A program made the translations under genes and the position numbers. A stretch of 64,000 nucleotides of DNA, from NCBI RefSeq assembly GCF_004801415.1, contig NZ_SSNX01000001.1:682001-746000 (forward strand), given 5' to 3'. Each line of letters opens with the position of its first letter. Within the stretch, counting starts at the first letter, position 1. The notes below the pieces were generated by a model. It was not told the DNA's origin. It saw only the letters and a program-made list of their open reading frames with translations, and ran no database searches. Of the stretch, positions 23,201 to 35,231 are shown in pieces. This DNA is from Deinococcus sp. KSM4-11 (GTDB lineage Bacteria; Deinococcota; Deinococci; Deinococcales; Deinococcaceae).

Positions 23201-24291
23201 AGCGCTCGCTGGTGCTGGGCCTAATCCTGCTGTGCGGCTGTTACCGGGTGGCGAAAGTGCCGACCACGCCGACGGTGAGCGCGCCGACACCTGTTTCCCG
23301 TGGCGACGGCAGGACCCTGCGCGTCTTCATCTGGTCCGAGTACATCGACCCGGATATCGTGACGGCCTTCGAGAAGGCGAACGGCGTCAAGGTCATTCTG
23401 GACACCTACGAGAGCAACGAGGCCATGCTCGCCAAGTTGCAGGGCGGCGGCTCCGAATACGACATCGCCGTGCCCAGCAACTACGTGATCCAGACCATGG
23501 CGCGCGCCGGCCTGCTGCAACCGCTGAACAAAACGTGGCTGCCGAACCTGAAGAACATCGGGGCGGGGTTCCTGAACGCCGCCTACGATCCGGGCAACAC
23601 GTATTCGGTGCCGTACCAGTACGCCGCCACCGGTCTGGCGTTCAACCGGGCGAGGTACGCCCCTCCCACCGCCACGTGGGATCTGATCTTCGGCCCGCAG
23701 GACACCCTGAAGTTCATCCTGCTCGACGATCCGCGCGAGGTGGTGGGCGCGGCCCTGAAGTATCTGGGCTTCAGTGCGAACACGACCGATGTCGCCCAGC
23801 TCCGGGCGGCCCGTGACCTGCTGCGCCGCACGGTCGCCAAGCGCGGTTTCGAGGGCTTCGACGGCGGCCCCGGCACGCGCAACAAGCTGCTGGCCAAGCA
23901 GATCGACCTGGGGCAGATTTACGTGGGTGACCTGCTGATCGCCACCGAGGAAGACAAGAACGTGCAGGTGGAGCTGCCGCAGGAGGGCACCACCATCTCC
24001 ATGGATACGCTGGTGGTGCTCCGGCGCAGTCCGAATCCGGAGCTGGCCCACCGCTTCATCAATTACATCCTCAGCGCGGAGGTGGGCGCGGCGATCAGCA
24101 ACTACACGTACTACGCCACGCCGAATGCCGCGGCCCAACCGCTGCTGGACGACTTCCTGAAGGAGGTTCCTGCCCTGAATCCCCCGGCGGCGTGGCTCAC
24201 CAATGGAAAACTGGATTTCATCGGGGAACTGCCGGCAGGGCGGCCACAGCGGCTGTACGACCGGATCTGGACTGAACTCAAGAGCCGGTGA
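23197..24291 (+). CDS. potD: Spermidine/putrescine substrate-binding lipoprotein PotD
   Basis: 364 aa from GTG 23197 (GTGA overlap with potC). Lipoprotein signal with lipobox LLCGC (Cys about 14-15), so it is membrane-tethered outside. The mature sequence begins LRVFIWSEYIDPDIVTAFEKANGVKVILDTYESNEAMLAKLQ, the PotD pattern, followed by YDIAVPSNYVIQTMARAGLLQPL and VPYQYAATGLAFN. The operon therefore contains ATPase, both permeases and the binding protein. Confidence 0.95.
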   Translation: MKRSLVLGLILLCGCYRVAKVPTTPTVSAPTPVSRGDGRTLRVFIWSEYIDPDIVTAFEKANGVKVILDTYESNEAMLAKLQGGGSEYDIAVPSNYVIQTMARAGLLQPLNKTWLPNLKNIGAGFLNAAYDPGNTYSVPYQYAATGLAFNRARYAPPTATWDLIFGPQDTLKFILLDDPREVVGAALKYLGFSANTTDVAQLRAARDLLRRTVAKRGFEGFDGGPGTRNKLLAKQIDLGQIYVGDLLIATEEDKNVQVELPQEGTTISMDTLVVLRRSPNPELAHRFINYILSAEVGAAISNYTYYATPNAAAQPLLDDFLKEVPALNPPAAWLTNGKLDFIGELPAGRPQRLYDRIWTELKSR

Positions 24292-24390
24292 GGGGGGTGG
24301 GGGGCCCCCAGATTGTGTGTGCTGGCGGGCATTGGCACCGCCGCCGGGGGCATTGTGGGGTCGTCTGGGCCTCCTTACACTGGGTTCAAC

Positions 24391-24687
24391 GTGACGGCCC
24401 ACTCCACCACCCTCGAAATCCTGCGCGTCTCCGGCACCTCACGCCCGAACGCCATCGCCGGCGCGGTAGCCGCGCTGCTGCGCTCACACGGACAGGTGGA
24501 CATCCAGGCGATCGGCCCGACGGCCGTGAACCAGACCGTGAAAGCCCTGGCCATAGCGCGCGGGTACCTGCATGGAGACGCGCTGGATCTGTATACCCAG
24601 CCGGAGTTCGTGAAGCTCGATGTTCAGCAGGAAGAGCGGACGGCCGTCCGGTTTCACGTGAAGGCCATGCCGCTACTCGACTCCTGA
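24391..24687 (+). CDS. spoVS: Stage V sporulation protein S (SpoVS) homologue
   Basis: 98 aa from GTG 24391, with TACACT ending 9 nt upstream. The SpoVS core is complete: LEILRVSGTSRPNAIAGAVAALLRSHGQVDIQAIGPTAVNQTVKALAIARGYL, then a C-terminal strand pair. In Bacillus SpoVS affects septation and coat assembly, and the fold is Alba-like. In Deinococcus the role is unknown and sporulation is absent, so a nucleic-acid or signalling role is inference. Confidence 0.93.
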   Translation: MTAHSTTLEILRVSGTSRPNAIAGAVAALLRSHGQVDIQAIGPTAVNQTVKALAIARGYLHGDALDLYTQPEFVKLDVQQEERTAVRFHVKAMPLLDS

Positions 24688-24834
24688 ACGGAAGCAACCC
24701 CGTGAATGTTGGTCAGACGGCACCCCGGTCGTCGGTGGTACGGGCCTCCCGGCCGTGTGCTCCTTGCCGCATTGGACGTGAATCAGTCTCAAGCTCCTGC
24801 GGCGCACTCCTCATTAAACCTGAGTAGGGAACGC

Positions 24835-24840
24835 TAAGAT
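24835..24840 (+). promoter_or_regulatory. Candidate -10 (TAAGAT) of the zinc peptidase gene
   Basis: TAAGAT lies about 57 nt before ATG 24898. The remaining sequence from 24688 shows no gene. The leader carries AGGAGG at the usual distance from the start. No clear -35. Confidence 0.35.
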
Positions 24841-24897
24841 AAGGGTCGAGGCTGCCAGGCGGCATCCCCATCACCCGCTCCAGGAGGAGTCCTTCGT

Positions 24898-25581
24898 ATG
24901 TTCCTTGGTCCCTACACGCCCCTGATCCTGATCGTCTTCGTGGCATCCATGGCCATCCAGGCGTACCTGAGCAGCACCTACAAGAAGTGGGGACAGGTTC
25001 GCAATCCCCGCTCCATGACTGGTGCCGACGTGGCCCGGATGATGCTGGACGAGAACGGCCTGCACAACGTGGCAGTCAACGCCGTTCCTGGGAACCTGTC
25101 CGATCACTACGACCCCATCCAGAAGACCGTGAACCTCAGCGAGAGCGTGTACGGCGTGCCCAGCGTGGGTGCCATGGCCGTCGCCGCCCACGAGGTCGGG
25201 CACGCGATTCAGGACAAGGTGCACATGCCCGCCCTGGTGCTGCGCGGCCAGATGGCCGTTCCGCTGAACCTGGGCATGAACCTCGCGCCGCTGCTCCTGC
25301 TGGCGGGGATCTTCCTGCACATCACCGGCCTGCTGTGGGTGGGCGCGATCCTCTTCGGCTTCGCCCTGCTGTTCCACCTCGTCACCCTGCCCGTCGAGTT
25401 CGACGCCAGCCGACGGGCCCTGAACTACCTTCAGCAGCGCGGCCTGAGCGGCGGCGGTGAGGGGGGCAACGGAGCGCGCGCCGTGCTGACCGCCGCCGCC
25501 CTGACCTACGTGGCCGGATTCGCTATGGCCCTGGCACAGTTCCTGAACATTCTCGGAATTGCCCGCAGCAGCGACGACTGA
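24898..25581 (+). CDS. Zinc-dependent membrane peptidase (YugP family)
   Basis: 227 aa, ATG 24898 after AGGAGG. N-terminal membrane helix, then a zincin motif HEVGHAIQ (H98, E99, H102), followed by three hydrophobic segments (NLGMNLAPLLLLAGIFLHITGLLWVGAILFGFALLFHLVTL) and a conserved LPVEFDASRRALNYL with the probable third-ligand region. The family is called putative neutral zinc metallopeptidase (YugP/DUF2268-like); substrate unknown. Terminator follows. Confidence 0.9.
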   Translation: MFLGPYTPLILIVFVASMAIQAYLSSTYKKWGQVRNPRSMTGADVARMMLDENGLHNVAVNAVPGNLSDHYDPIQKTVNLSESVYGVPSVGAMAVAAHEVGHAIQDKVHMPALVLRGQMAVPLNLGMNLAPLLLLAGIFLHITGLLWVGAILFGFALLFHLVTLPVEFDASRRALNYLQQRGLSGGGEGGNGARAVLTAAALTYVAGFAMALAQFLNILGIARSSDD

Positions 25582-25595
25582 GTCCACAACCGAAC

Positions 25596-25625
25596 GGGCG
25601 GCCCCACTGGGAGGCCGCCCTGTTT
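25596..25625 (+). terminator. Intrinsic terminator after the zinc peptidase gene
   Basis: GGGCGGCC and GGCCGCCC form an 8-bp stem with a 9-nt loop followed by TGTTT, between convergent genes. Confidence 0.75.
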
Positions 25626-25636
25626 CGTTACACCGA

Positions 25637-25993
25637 TCAGACGTTGAAGCCGAACATCCGCATCTGCCGTTTGCCGTCCTCAGTCATCTTGTCCGGGCCC
25701 CAGGGCGGCGTCCACACGAATTCCACGTTCACGTCCGTCACGCCATCCAGGCGGCCCACGGCCATCTCCGCGTCAGCCCGGATCAGATCCTGGACGGGGC
25801 AGCCCACGCTGGTCAGGGTCATGGTGATGTCTACGGCTCCATTCGCGTCGATGTCCACGCCGTAGATCAGTCCCAGATCCACCACGTTCACGGGAATCTC
25901 GGGATCCTTCACGACCTTCAGCGATTCCAAGATCTGGTCGTTGCTGGGCAGACCGGTGGCCGCCGGTGTGGTGGTGGGCGTCGAGTCGTCCAT
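25637..25993 (-). CDS. DUF59/MIP18 family metal-sulfur cluster assembly factor
   Basis: 118 aa. The start at 25993 shares one base with the rhodanese stop (TGATG). The MIP18 core is present: LKVVKDPEIPVNVVDLGLIYGVDI, MTLTSVGCPVQDLIRADAE with the conserved Cys, and VEFVWTPPWGPDKMTEDGKRQM. Family members (SufT, PaaD) aid Fe-S cluster maturation. Coupling to a rhodanese that can deliver sulfur agrees with that, by inference. Confidence 0.92.
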   Translation of the reverse strand: MDDSTPTTTPAATGLPSNDQILESLKVVKDPEIPVNVVDLGLIYGVDIDANGAVDITMTLTSVGCPVQDLIRADAEMAVGRLDGVTDVNVEFVWTPPWGPDKMTEDGKRQMRMFGFNV

Positions 25994-26307
25994 CAGTTCT
26001 GCCCCTTCACGCTTGGCAGGCCTGCCTCGACCCAGGCGTTCGTCCCGCCGGTCAGGTTGGCCACGGTGGTGTATCCGTGCTGTGCGAGGAATTCCCCGGC
26101 GCGGGCGCTTCGGGCGCCGCTGCGGCAGATCATGACCAGCGGCTTGTCCGTCGGCAGTTCCGCGTACCGCGCCTCGAATTCGCTGAGGGGCACAAGCAGG
26201 GCGCCCTCGGCATGAACCTCGTCGTACTCGTTCTGTTCGCGGACATCCACGAGCACGGCGCCGGCCTGCACGCGGCGCTGACCTTCCTGCGGGGTGACTT
26301 CTTCCAT
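25993..26307 (-). CDS. Rhodanese-like sulfurtransferase
   Basis: 104 aa from ATG 26307; TATCCT ends 7 nt upstream (leaderless). Single rhodanese domain: [25 protein letters not shown], the active loop [16 protein letters not shown] with the persulfide Cys, and [15 protein letters not shown]. Co-transcribed with the DUF59 gene; divergent from a second, shorter rhodanese gene. Confidence 0.93.
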   Translation of the reverse strand: MEEVTPQEGQRRVQAGAVLVDVREQNEYDEVHAEGALLVPLSEFEARYAELPTDKPLVMICRSGARSARAGEFLAQHGYTTVANLTGGTNAWVEAGLPSVKGQN

Positions 26308-26346
26308 GCCGAGCAGGATACCTGACTGAACCACTCGGAATGTGCG

Positions 26347-26367
26347 GGTCCGACCTATGCTCGGACC
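26347..26367. promoter_or_regulatory. Inverted repeat enclosing the -10 of the rhodanese/aminotransferase promoter
   Basis: GGTCCGA and TCGGACC are perfect 7-bp arms around CCTATGC, which contains most of the -10 TATGCT (26356-26361). The right arm ends directly before ATG 26368. Since the mRNA should begin at the ATG, this is a DNA element, probably an operator. Confidence 0.55.
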
Positions 26368-26649
26368 ATGCCTCTGCCAGCGACCGGCACCCTGATCGAC
26401 CTGCGCCCCGACGATCTCCGCGACGCCCAGCCTCTGACCGGACTGAGCCCCCTGCCCGTGGTGCCGGTCACGCTGGACGCCATCGAGGAGGGTACGCACC
26501 GGCTCCGCGACCTGACGCCGCCCCTGACCGTGATCTGCGAGCGCGGCGTGCGATCCGCACTGGCCGCCCGGTACCTGCGGGCCGACGGGCTGGACGCCAG
26601 CGCCTACCCCGGCGGAGTACCCGCCCTGCTGCGGGAGATGGAGGGGTGA
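26368..26649 (+). CDS. Short rhodanese-domain protein
   Basis: 93 aa; TATGCT ends 6 nt before ATG 26368 (leaderless). The N-terminal [17 protein letters not shown], active loop [16 protein letters not shown] with Cys in place, and [14 protein letters not shown] show a compact rhodanese domain. The active loop CERGVRS keeps the Cys and terminal Ser but differs from the neighbour. It ends 26 nt before the aminotransferase start and may be co-transcribed with it. Confidence 0.85.
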   Translation: MPLPATGTLIDLRPDDLRDAQPLTGLSPLPVVPVTLDAIEEGTHRLRDLTPPLTVICERGVRSALAARYLRADGLDASAYPGGVPALLREMEG

Positions 26650-26675
26650 CGCGTGCCCCGGCTAGACTGGCGGGC

Positions 26676-28136
<1,461 letters not shown>

Positions 28137-28196
28137 ACCCTCTGACACGACACGGGTTTACAGCCTGGAACGGGCCGTCGAGCGCCGATCGCTCTG

Positions 28197-28712
28197 TCAG
28201 GCCAGGCCGCAGGCCCGCTGTACCAGCAGATGCAGTTCATCGCGGCCCAGGCGGCGGGCATCGAGGGGCAGGTCGTCCGGCAGGTCGCTCAGCCCGCGCA
28301 CGATCGGCACGAACCGGAACTCGGGACGCATGACCAGATCCCGCCTCGCGGTGAGGGCCAGCACGAAATCCAGCCGCAACTCAAAGTGCGCGTTCACCTC
28401 GGCCCGCAGCGGTTCCGCGTCGCCCGCCAGCAGGGCCACCAGCGCCGGGTGCGGCGTGAACGCGTCCTCCAGCTCATTGAGGATGTGCGTCAGATCCAGG
28501 AACACGGCCGCGTTCGGCAGGGCCGCGCCCGCGATCCGGCGGCGACAGACGTCCGCGCTGTCCCCCCGCACGAGGCTGACTGTCCGCCCCGCCCGGGCTG
28601 CGCTGCCCAGCAGGGTCCACAACCGGCCCAGGCTGGAATACCGGGCCAGTTCCACGTACCCGGCCGGTTTCGAGGCCAGGGGACGGGTGGGACGCTCGGC
28701 AGACGCGGTCAC
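28197..28712 (-). CDS. Hypothetical protein
   Basis: 171 aa from GTG 28712, with TACCAT ending 6 nt upstream (leaderless). Not recognised. Helical, Arg/Leu-rich; contains [38 protein letters not shown], a segment [15 protein letters not shown], and [18 protein letters not shown]. No signal peptide or TM helix. Divergent from the alpha/beta hydrolase gene. Confidence 0.75.
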   Translation of the reverse strand: MTASAERPTRPLASKPAGYVELARYSSLGRLWTLLGSAARAGRTVSLVRGDSADVCRRRIAGAALPNAAVFLDLTHILNELEDAFTPHPALVALLAGDAEPLRAEVNAHFELRLDFVLALTARRDLVMRPEFRFVPIVRGLSDLPDDLPLDARRLGRDELHLLVQRACGLA

Positions 28713-28802
28713 ACGGGCATGGTAGCGCCCAGGATGGGCAGGAACACCTGTCGGTGTCATCGGGCACCCACCGCCGGTCGATCCTCCGCCATGCTGGGGG
28801 CC

Positions 28803-29594
28803 ATGACCCGCCTGCGCGCCGCCCCGTCCCGAGTGTCACCCCGCGTCCGTGCCTGGATCGCGGCCGTCCTGGCCCTGATCTCCGGCTATGTGATCGCCAC
28901 GGCCCGTCAGGTGATCGTGAGGCCGCCGCTGATGCTCAGTCAGGACAGCGTGCCGCCTGGCGTCTCCGCGCCGGCCCAGGTCTCGCTCGAGAACGTGGGC
29001 GGCCCGGTCATCACCATCACGCCCGTCGGGCAGAAGGTGACCACGCTGCTCGTGTTCTATCCGGGCGGCCTGGTCCGTCCCCAGGCCTACGAATGGCTGG
29101 GCCGGGCCCTCACCGCACAGGGCGTCCAGACCGTCATTCCCGTGTTCCCGCTCGATCTGGCCGTCACGGGGGTCAACCGTGCCAGCGGCCTCATCGCCAC
29201 CTACGGCCAGGGCAAGCGCGTCGTGATCGCCGGGCACTCGCTGGGCGGCGCGATGGCCGCGCAGTACGCCTCCGGCCATGCCGATCAACTGGCCGGCATG
29301 ATCCTGATGGCCGCCTACCCCGCCGGGAATGTGTCGCTGCGGGAAACCACCCTCCCCGTGCTGTCCCTGCTGGCCGAGGAAGATGGGGTCGCCGATCCCC
29401 AGGCCGTGCGGGATGGCCTCAAGCGCCTGCCAGAGAATGCTGAACTGACGGTCATCCCCGGAGCGGTACACGCCTTCTTTGGGCGGTATGGCCCACAGAA
29501 GGGCGATGGCCGACCCACGGTGACCCGTGCGCACGCTGAGGACGACATCCTGCGTGCCGTGGGTGCGTTCCTGGAGCGGCTACCGAAGCCATGA
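28803..29594 (+). CDS. Alpha/beta hydrolase, membrane-anchored or exported
   Basis: 263 aa from ATG 28803, 7 nt after CATGCT, a near-match to the leaderless -10; ATG 28788 is an alternative. One N-terminal hydrophobic segment ([17 protein letters not shown]) after a basic start suggests export or anchoring. The hydrolase core shows [17 protein letters not shown] (nucleophile elbow GHSLGG), [13 protein letters not shown] (Asp region) and [14 protein letters not shown] (catalytic His). Resembles the dienelactone-hydrolase/DUF-type branch. Substrate unknown. Confidence 0.88.
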   Translation: MTRLRAAPSRVSPRVRAWIAAVLALISGYVIATARQVIVRPPLMLSQDSVPPGVSAPAQVSLENVGGPVITITPVGQKVTTLLVFYPGGLVRPQAYEWLGRALTAQGVQTVIPVFPLDLAVTGVNRASGLIATYGQGKRVVIAGHSLGGAMAAQYASGHADQLAGMILMAAYPAGNVSLRETTLPVLSLLAEEDGVADPQAVRDGLKRLPENAELTVIPGAVHAFFGRYGPQKGDGRPTVTRAHAEDDILRAVGAFLERLPKP

Positions 29595-29729
29595 CGGCTC
29601 TGGTCGGGCGAGCTGGGTCATCCAACCGATAGCGCCGGTGACCTGCCCTCATCACGGCCGCATCACTCACGGCCGATACTCGAGGACTTCAAAGTCGATG
29701 GCCTTTGTTCCAACACAGATCGGATCAGC

Positions 29730-30491
29730 TCATGAAGAAATCCGGTCAACCTGCGAATAGACCGTCATCCGGCCCTCCCTGGTGAAGCCGCACAGACTCA
29801 CGCCGAAGGCCGTCGCCGTGTCCACAGCGAGGCTGGTGGCCGCGCCGACGGCCACGACCACGCCAATTCCGGCCGTCACGGCCTTCTGGACAATCTCAAA
29901 GCCCGCCCGGCTGCTGACGACCAGGACGTAATTCACCAGGGGCAACCGGTGCGCGGCCCAGCCCACCACCTTGTCGACGGCGTTATGGCGGCCCACGTCC
30001 TCCCTGGCACACAGCAACTCGCCCGCCGCTGTAAAGAGGGCCGCACCGTGCAGGCCTCCGGTAGCCGTGAAGCCGGGCTGCGCAGCCAGCAATGTTCTGG
30101 GCAGCCCGAGCAGCCACGCCGCCCTGACTGGCTCTGCCGTCCACAGTGGGGGAGGCGCGCGGCCGAGGAGCTGTTCCACATTGCCGCTGCCGCACACGCC
30201 GCACGCACTCGACGACACCGTCAGGCGGGCGCCCGCGGCCAGGCGTGCATGCTCCGGCGTGTGCAGGTGCCAGACGTTGGAATTCTCGGGATCGGCCTCC
30301 AGGGTGAACCGGGTGGGTAGCAGCCCCTCGGAGATCAGCCACCCCAGCAGCAGTTCCTGATCATGGCCGGGCGTCCTCATCAGTACCCCCAGTGGAAGCA
30401 GACCGTCCGGCGTGTGGAGGCGCAGTTCCAGGGGTTCCTCGACGGCCACCGCATCGTGCCGATCCAGCCAGCTTTCAGCGCGGTACAGCAT
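29730..30491 (-). CDS. fdhD: Formate dehydrogenase accessory sulfurtransferase FdhD
   Basis: 253 aa from ATG 30491. No clear RBS or -10 precedes it; coding-like sequence in frame (GREDGAGIVHLPV) extends about 25 codons upstream to the DUF1641 end but has no ATG/GTG/TTG, so the true start is uncertain. The sulfur-carrying loop SSSACGVCGSGN has both Cys (C97, C100), and VGRHNAVDKVVGWA and VSSRAGFEIVQKA are family hallmarks. FdhD moves sulfur from IscS to the Mo cofactor of formate dehydrogenase. It is downstream of the enzyme gene. Confidence 0.95.
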   Translation of the reverse strand: MLYRAESWLDRHDAVAVEEPLELRLHTPDGLLPLGVLMRTPGHDQELLLGWLISEGLLPTRFTLEADPENSNVWHLHTPEHARLAAGARLTVSSSACGVCGSGNVEQLLGRAPPPLWTAEPVRAAWLLGLPRTLLAAQPGFTATGGLHGAALFTAAGELLCAREDVGRHNAVDKVVGWAAHRLPLVNYVLVVSSRAGFEIVQKAVTAGIGVVVAVGAATSLAVDTATAFGVSLCGFTREGRMTVYSQVDRISS

Positions 30492-30544
30492 GACGGGCAG
30501 GTGAACGATTCCTGCGCCGTCCTCCCGCCCGTCCGTCAGGCCAT

Positions 30545-31048
30545 TCAGCGGTCGACCTCGGCCTGATTCGGCAGCTGTCCCACCTCGCCGTTCGCCTCCC
30601 GCAGCGCGCGGCCCGCACCCTTGAGAACGGCGAACACGGCGCCGAGCGCCACCTGCACGTCCCGGTCTTTCAGGAGGCCGAGCAACTCGCCCAGGCCCAC
30701 GCCCTTGCCCGCCGCCACATGCCGCGCTCCCTGATTCAGGCCGGTGACCACGGCATTCCCCAGCAGGCTGACCTCGCCCGGGTTGAGTGCCGACAGCGTT
30801 TTGCCGACTTCCGTGGCGTTGCGCAGCACGGTGGTGCCGCTCTCGCCGCCCGTGATGTGCAGCAGCGAGGCGACCAGTCCCTCGCCACCGCGCACGGTCT
30901 TGCCCAGCACGTCCAGCACGCCGTGCTCGTGCAACTGCCGCAGCACGTACAGCCCCTCGAGGAGCGCGTCGGTGGAGTCCTCGACCTCCGAGTGCAGTTG
31001 TTCCTGCGGGGTGGGAACGCGGGGGGTGAATTCAAGTGGTTTCGCCAT
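30545..31048 (-). CDS. DUF1641 protein (YjgD-like), formate dehydrogenase partner
   Basis: 167 aa from ATG 31048, after CAGGAGAG. Sequence upstream in the same frame is the fdh gene read out of frame. DUF1641 pattern: STDALLEGLYVLRQLHEHGVLDVLGKTVRGGEGLVASLLH, TALRNATEVGKTLSALNPGEVSLLGNAVVTGLNQG-like middle (TTVLRNATEVG) and GLGELLGLLKDRDVQVALGAVFAVLKGAG. In Bacillus yjgC-yjgD the same pair occurs, so it is likely a subunit or chaperone of this dehydrogenase. Start lies 15 nt from the fdh stop. Confidence 0.9.
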   Translation of the reverse strand: MAKPLEFTPRVPTPQEQLHSEVEDSTDALLEGLYVLRQLHEHGVLDVLGKTVRGGEGLVASLLHITGGESGTTVLRNATEVGKTLSALNPGEVSLLGNAVVTGLNQGARHVAAGKGVGLGELLGLLKDRDVQVALGAVFAVLKGAGRALREANGEVGQLPNQAEVDR

Positions 31049-31062
31049 GGGCTCTCCTGGGG

Positions 31063-34125
<3,063 letters not shown>

Positions 34126-34157
34126 TGCCTGTCCTCCGTTGCCCGTGATCTGCGGCG

Positions 34158-34200
34158 AGTATAGGCAGGCACATCACGGCGAAAAGGAACGATCCGTTCC
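34158..34200 (-). promoter_or_regulatory. Promoter of the fdh operon with upstream palindrome
   Basis: TATACT at 34163-34158 is the -10, about 33 nt before ATG 34125. The inverted repeat GGAACGGATCGTTCC (6-bp arms, 3-nt centre) occupies 34200-34186. If transcription starts 6-7 nt after the -10, the palindrome centres near -42, the usual site for class II activators. A GAACCATTCC segment follows further upstream. Confidence 0.5.
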
Positions 34201-34231
34201 AGTCGCTTTAGGAATGGTTCATGCCACGGTG

Positions 34232-35131
34232 TTACAGCACCAGCACGCCATGGTGCTTGGCCTTCTCCTGAGGTTCCACGTGAATGGTGATGCTGACGTC
34301 CGGCATCTCGGCACGCAGGGCGTCCTCCAGGCGGTCGCAGATCGCGTGGGCCGCCTCCACGGACATGGCGCCGGGCACCACCAGGTGGAATTCGATGAAG
34401 GTCATGCGGCCCGCGTGGCGGGTGCGCAGGTCGTGCACCTCCAGCGCCCCCTCGCCGTGCTCGGCCAGCAGCGCGCGAATCCGGCCCTCGGTCTTGCCGT
34501 CCACGGCGGCGTCCATCAGGCCGCCCACGCTCTCACGCACCAGGCCCCAGCCGCTCCACAGGATGTTCAGGGCCACCAGCAACGCCAGCAGCGGATCCAG
34601 GTAGGAAATCCCGGTCAGCTTGGCCGCCACCACACCGATCAGCACGCCCACGCTGGTGACCACGTCGCTCATGACGTGCCGGCCGTCGGCCAGCAGCGCC
34701 GGAGAGCGTGAAGCCCGGCCGGTGCGGAGCAGCAGGGCCGCCCACACGGCGTTGATGGCGCTCGCCCCGAGGTTCACCAGGATGCCCGCATACGGCGCGT
34801 CCACGACCTTGGGCGCGAGGAGCACCGGAATTGCCTCGCGCGCGATACTCAGAGCGGCCAGGACGATTAGCACGCCCTCGGCCACGGCGCTGAAATACTC
34901 GGCCTTGGTGTGCCCGTATGGGTGGTTCGCGTCGGCCGGGCGGGCTGCGACGTTCAGGGCGATGAAGGCCGCGATCGCCGCCGCCACGTTGATGATGCTC
35001 TCCAGGGCGTCGGAGTACAGGGCCACGCTGCCGGTCATGGTGTAGGCGAGAAATTTCAGGCCCAGCACGATCAGCGCCACGAAAATGCTGCCCAGGGCGA
35101 TGGTGAGGATGTTGGTGGGACGCGGACTCAC
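34232..35131 (-). CDS. CDF family cation efflux transporter
   Basis: 299 aa from GTG 35131; TAGCCT ends 6 nt upstream (leaderless). Six TM helices. Metal-site motifs: ALYSDALESIINVAAA (D41), HPYGHTKAEYF, and DGRHVMSDVVTSVGVLIG (HxxxD). The C-terminal cytoplasmic ferredoxin-like domain has EVHDLRTRHAGRMTFIEFHLVVPGAMSVEAAHAICDRLE. The SDALES form resembles CzrB-type zinc/cadmium exporters of Thermus; the actual metal is not determined. A palindrome overlaps its promoter. Confidence 0.92.
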   Translation of the reverse strand: MSPRPTNILTIALGSIFVALIVLGLKFLAYTMTGSVALYSDALESIINVAAAIAAFIALNVAARPADANHPYGHTKAEYFSAVAEGVLIVLAALSIAREAIPVLLAPKVVDAPYAGILVNLGASAINAVWAALLLRTGRASRSPALLADGRHVMSDVVTSVGVLIGVVAAKLTGISYLDPLLALLVALNILWSGWGLVRESVGGLMDAAVDGKTEGRIRALLAEHGEGALEVHDLRTRHAGRMTFIEFHLVVPGAMSVEAAHAICDRLEDALRAEMPDVSITIHVEPQEKAKHHGVLVL

Positions 35132-35137
35132 CCAGCG

Positions 35138-35153
35138 AGGCTAACAGTGTTAG
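35138..35153 (-). promoter_or_regulatory. CDF promoter with overlapping palindrome
   Basis: The minus-strand -10 TAGCCT (35143-35138) abuts CTAACACTGTTAG (35153-35141), a perfect 6-bp palindrome with one central base. It is a candidate site for a metalloregulator. Confidence 0.5.
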
Positions 35154-35192
35154 GCGTACCGAACACCGTGCCCTGCCGGGGAACACCCGCTG

Positions 35193-35209
35193 TTATGTCC
35201 ACAGCGTAA
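35193..35209 (+). promoter_or_regulatory. Candidate RDRM (DdrO operator) upstream of uvrD
   Basis: TTATGTCCACAGCGTAA matches the 17-bp radiation/desiccation response motif at both conserved ends (TTATGTC...C.TAA; 11 of 17 positions to TTATGTCATTGACATAA by eye). It lies 10 nt before the -10 TACACT (35220-35225) of uvrD, the usual placement for DdrO repression. uvrD has been reported as an RDR-regulon gene in Deinococcus. Confidence 0.6.
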
Positions 35210-35231
35210 CCAGGCCTGATACACTCCACAG

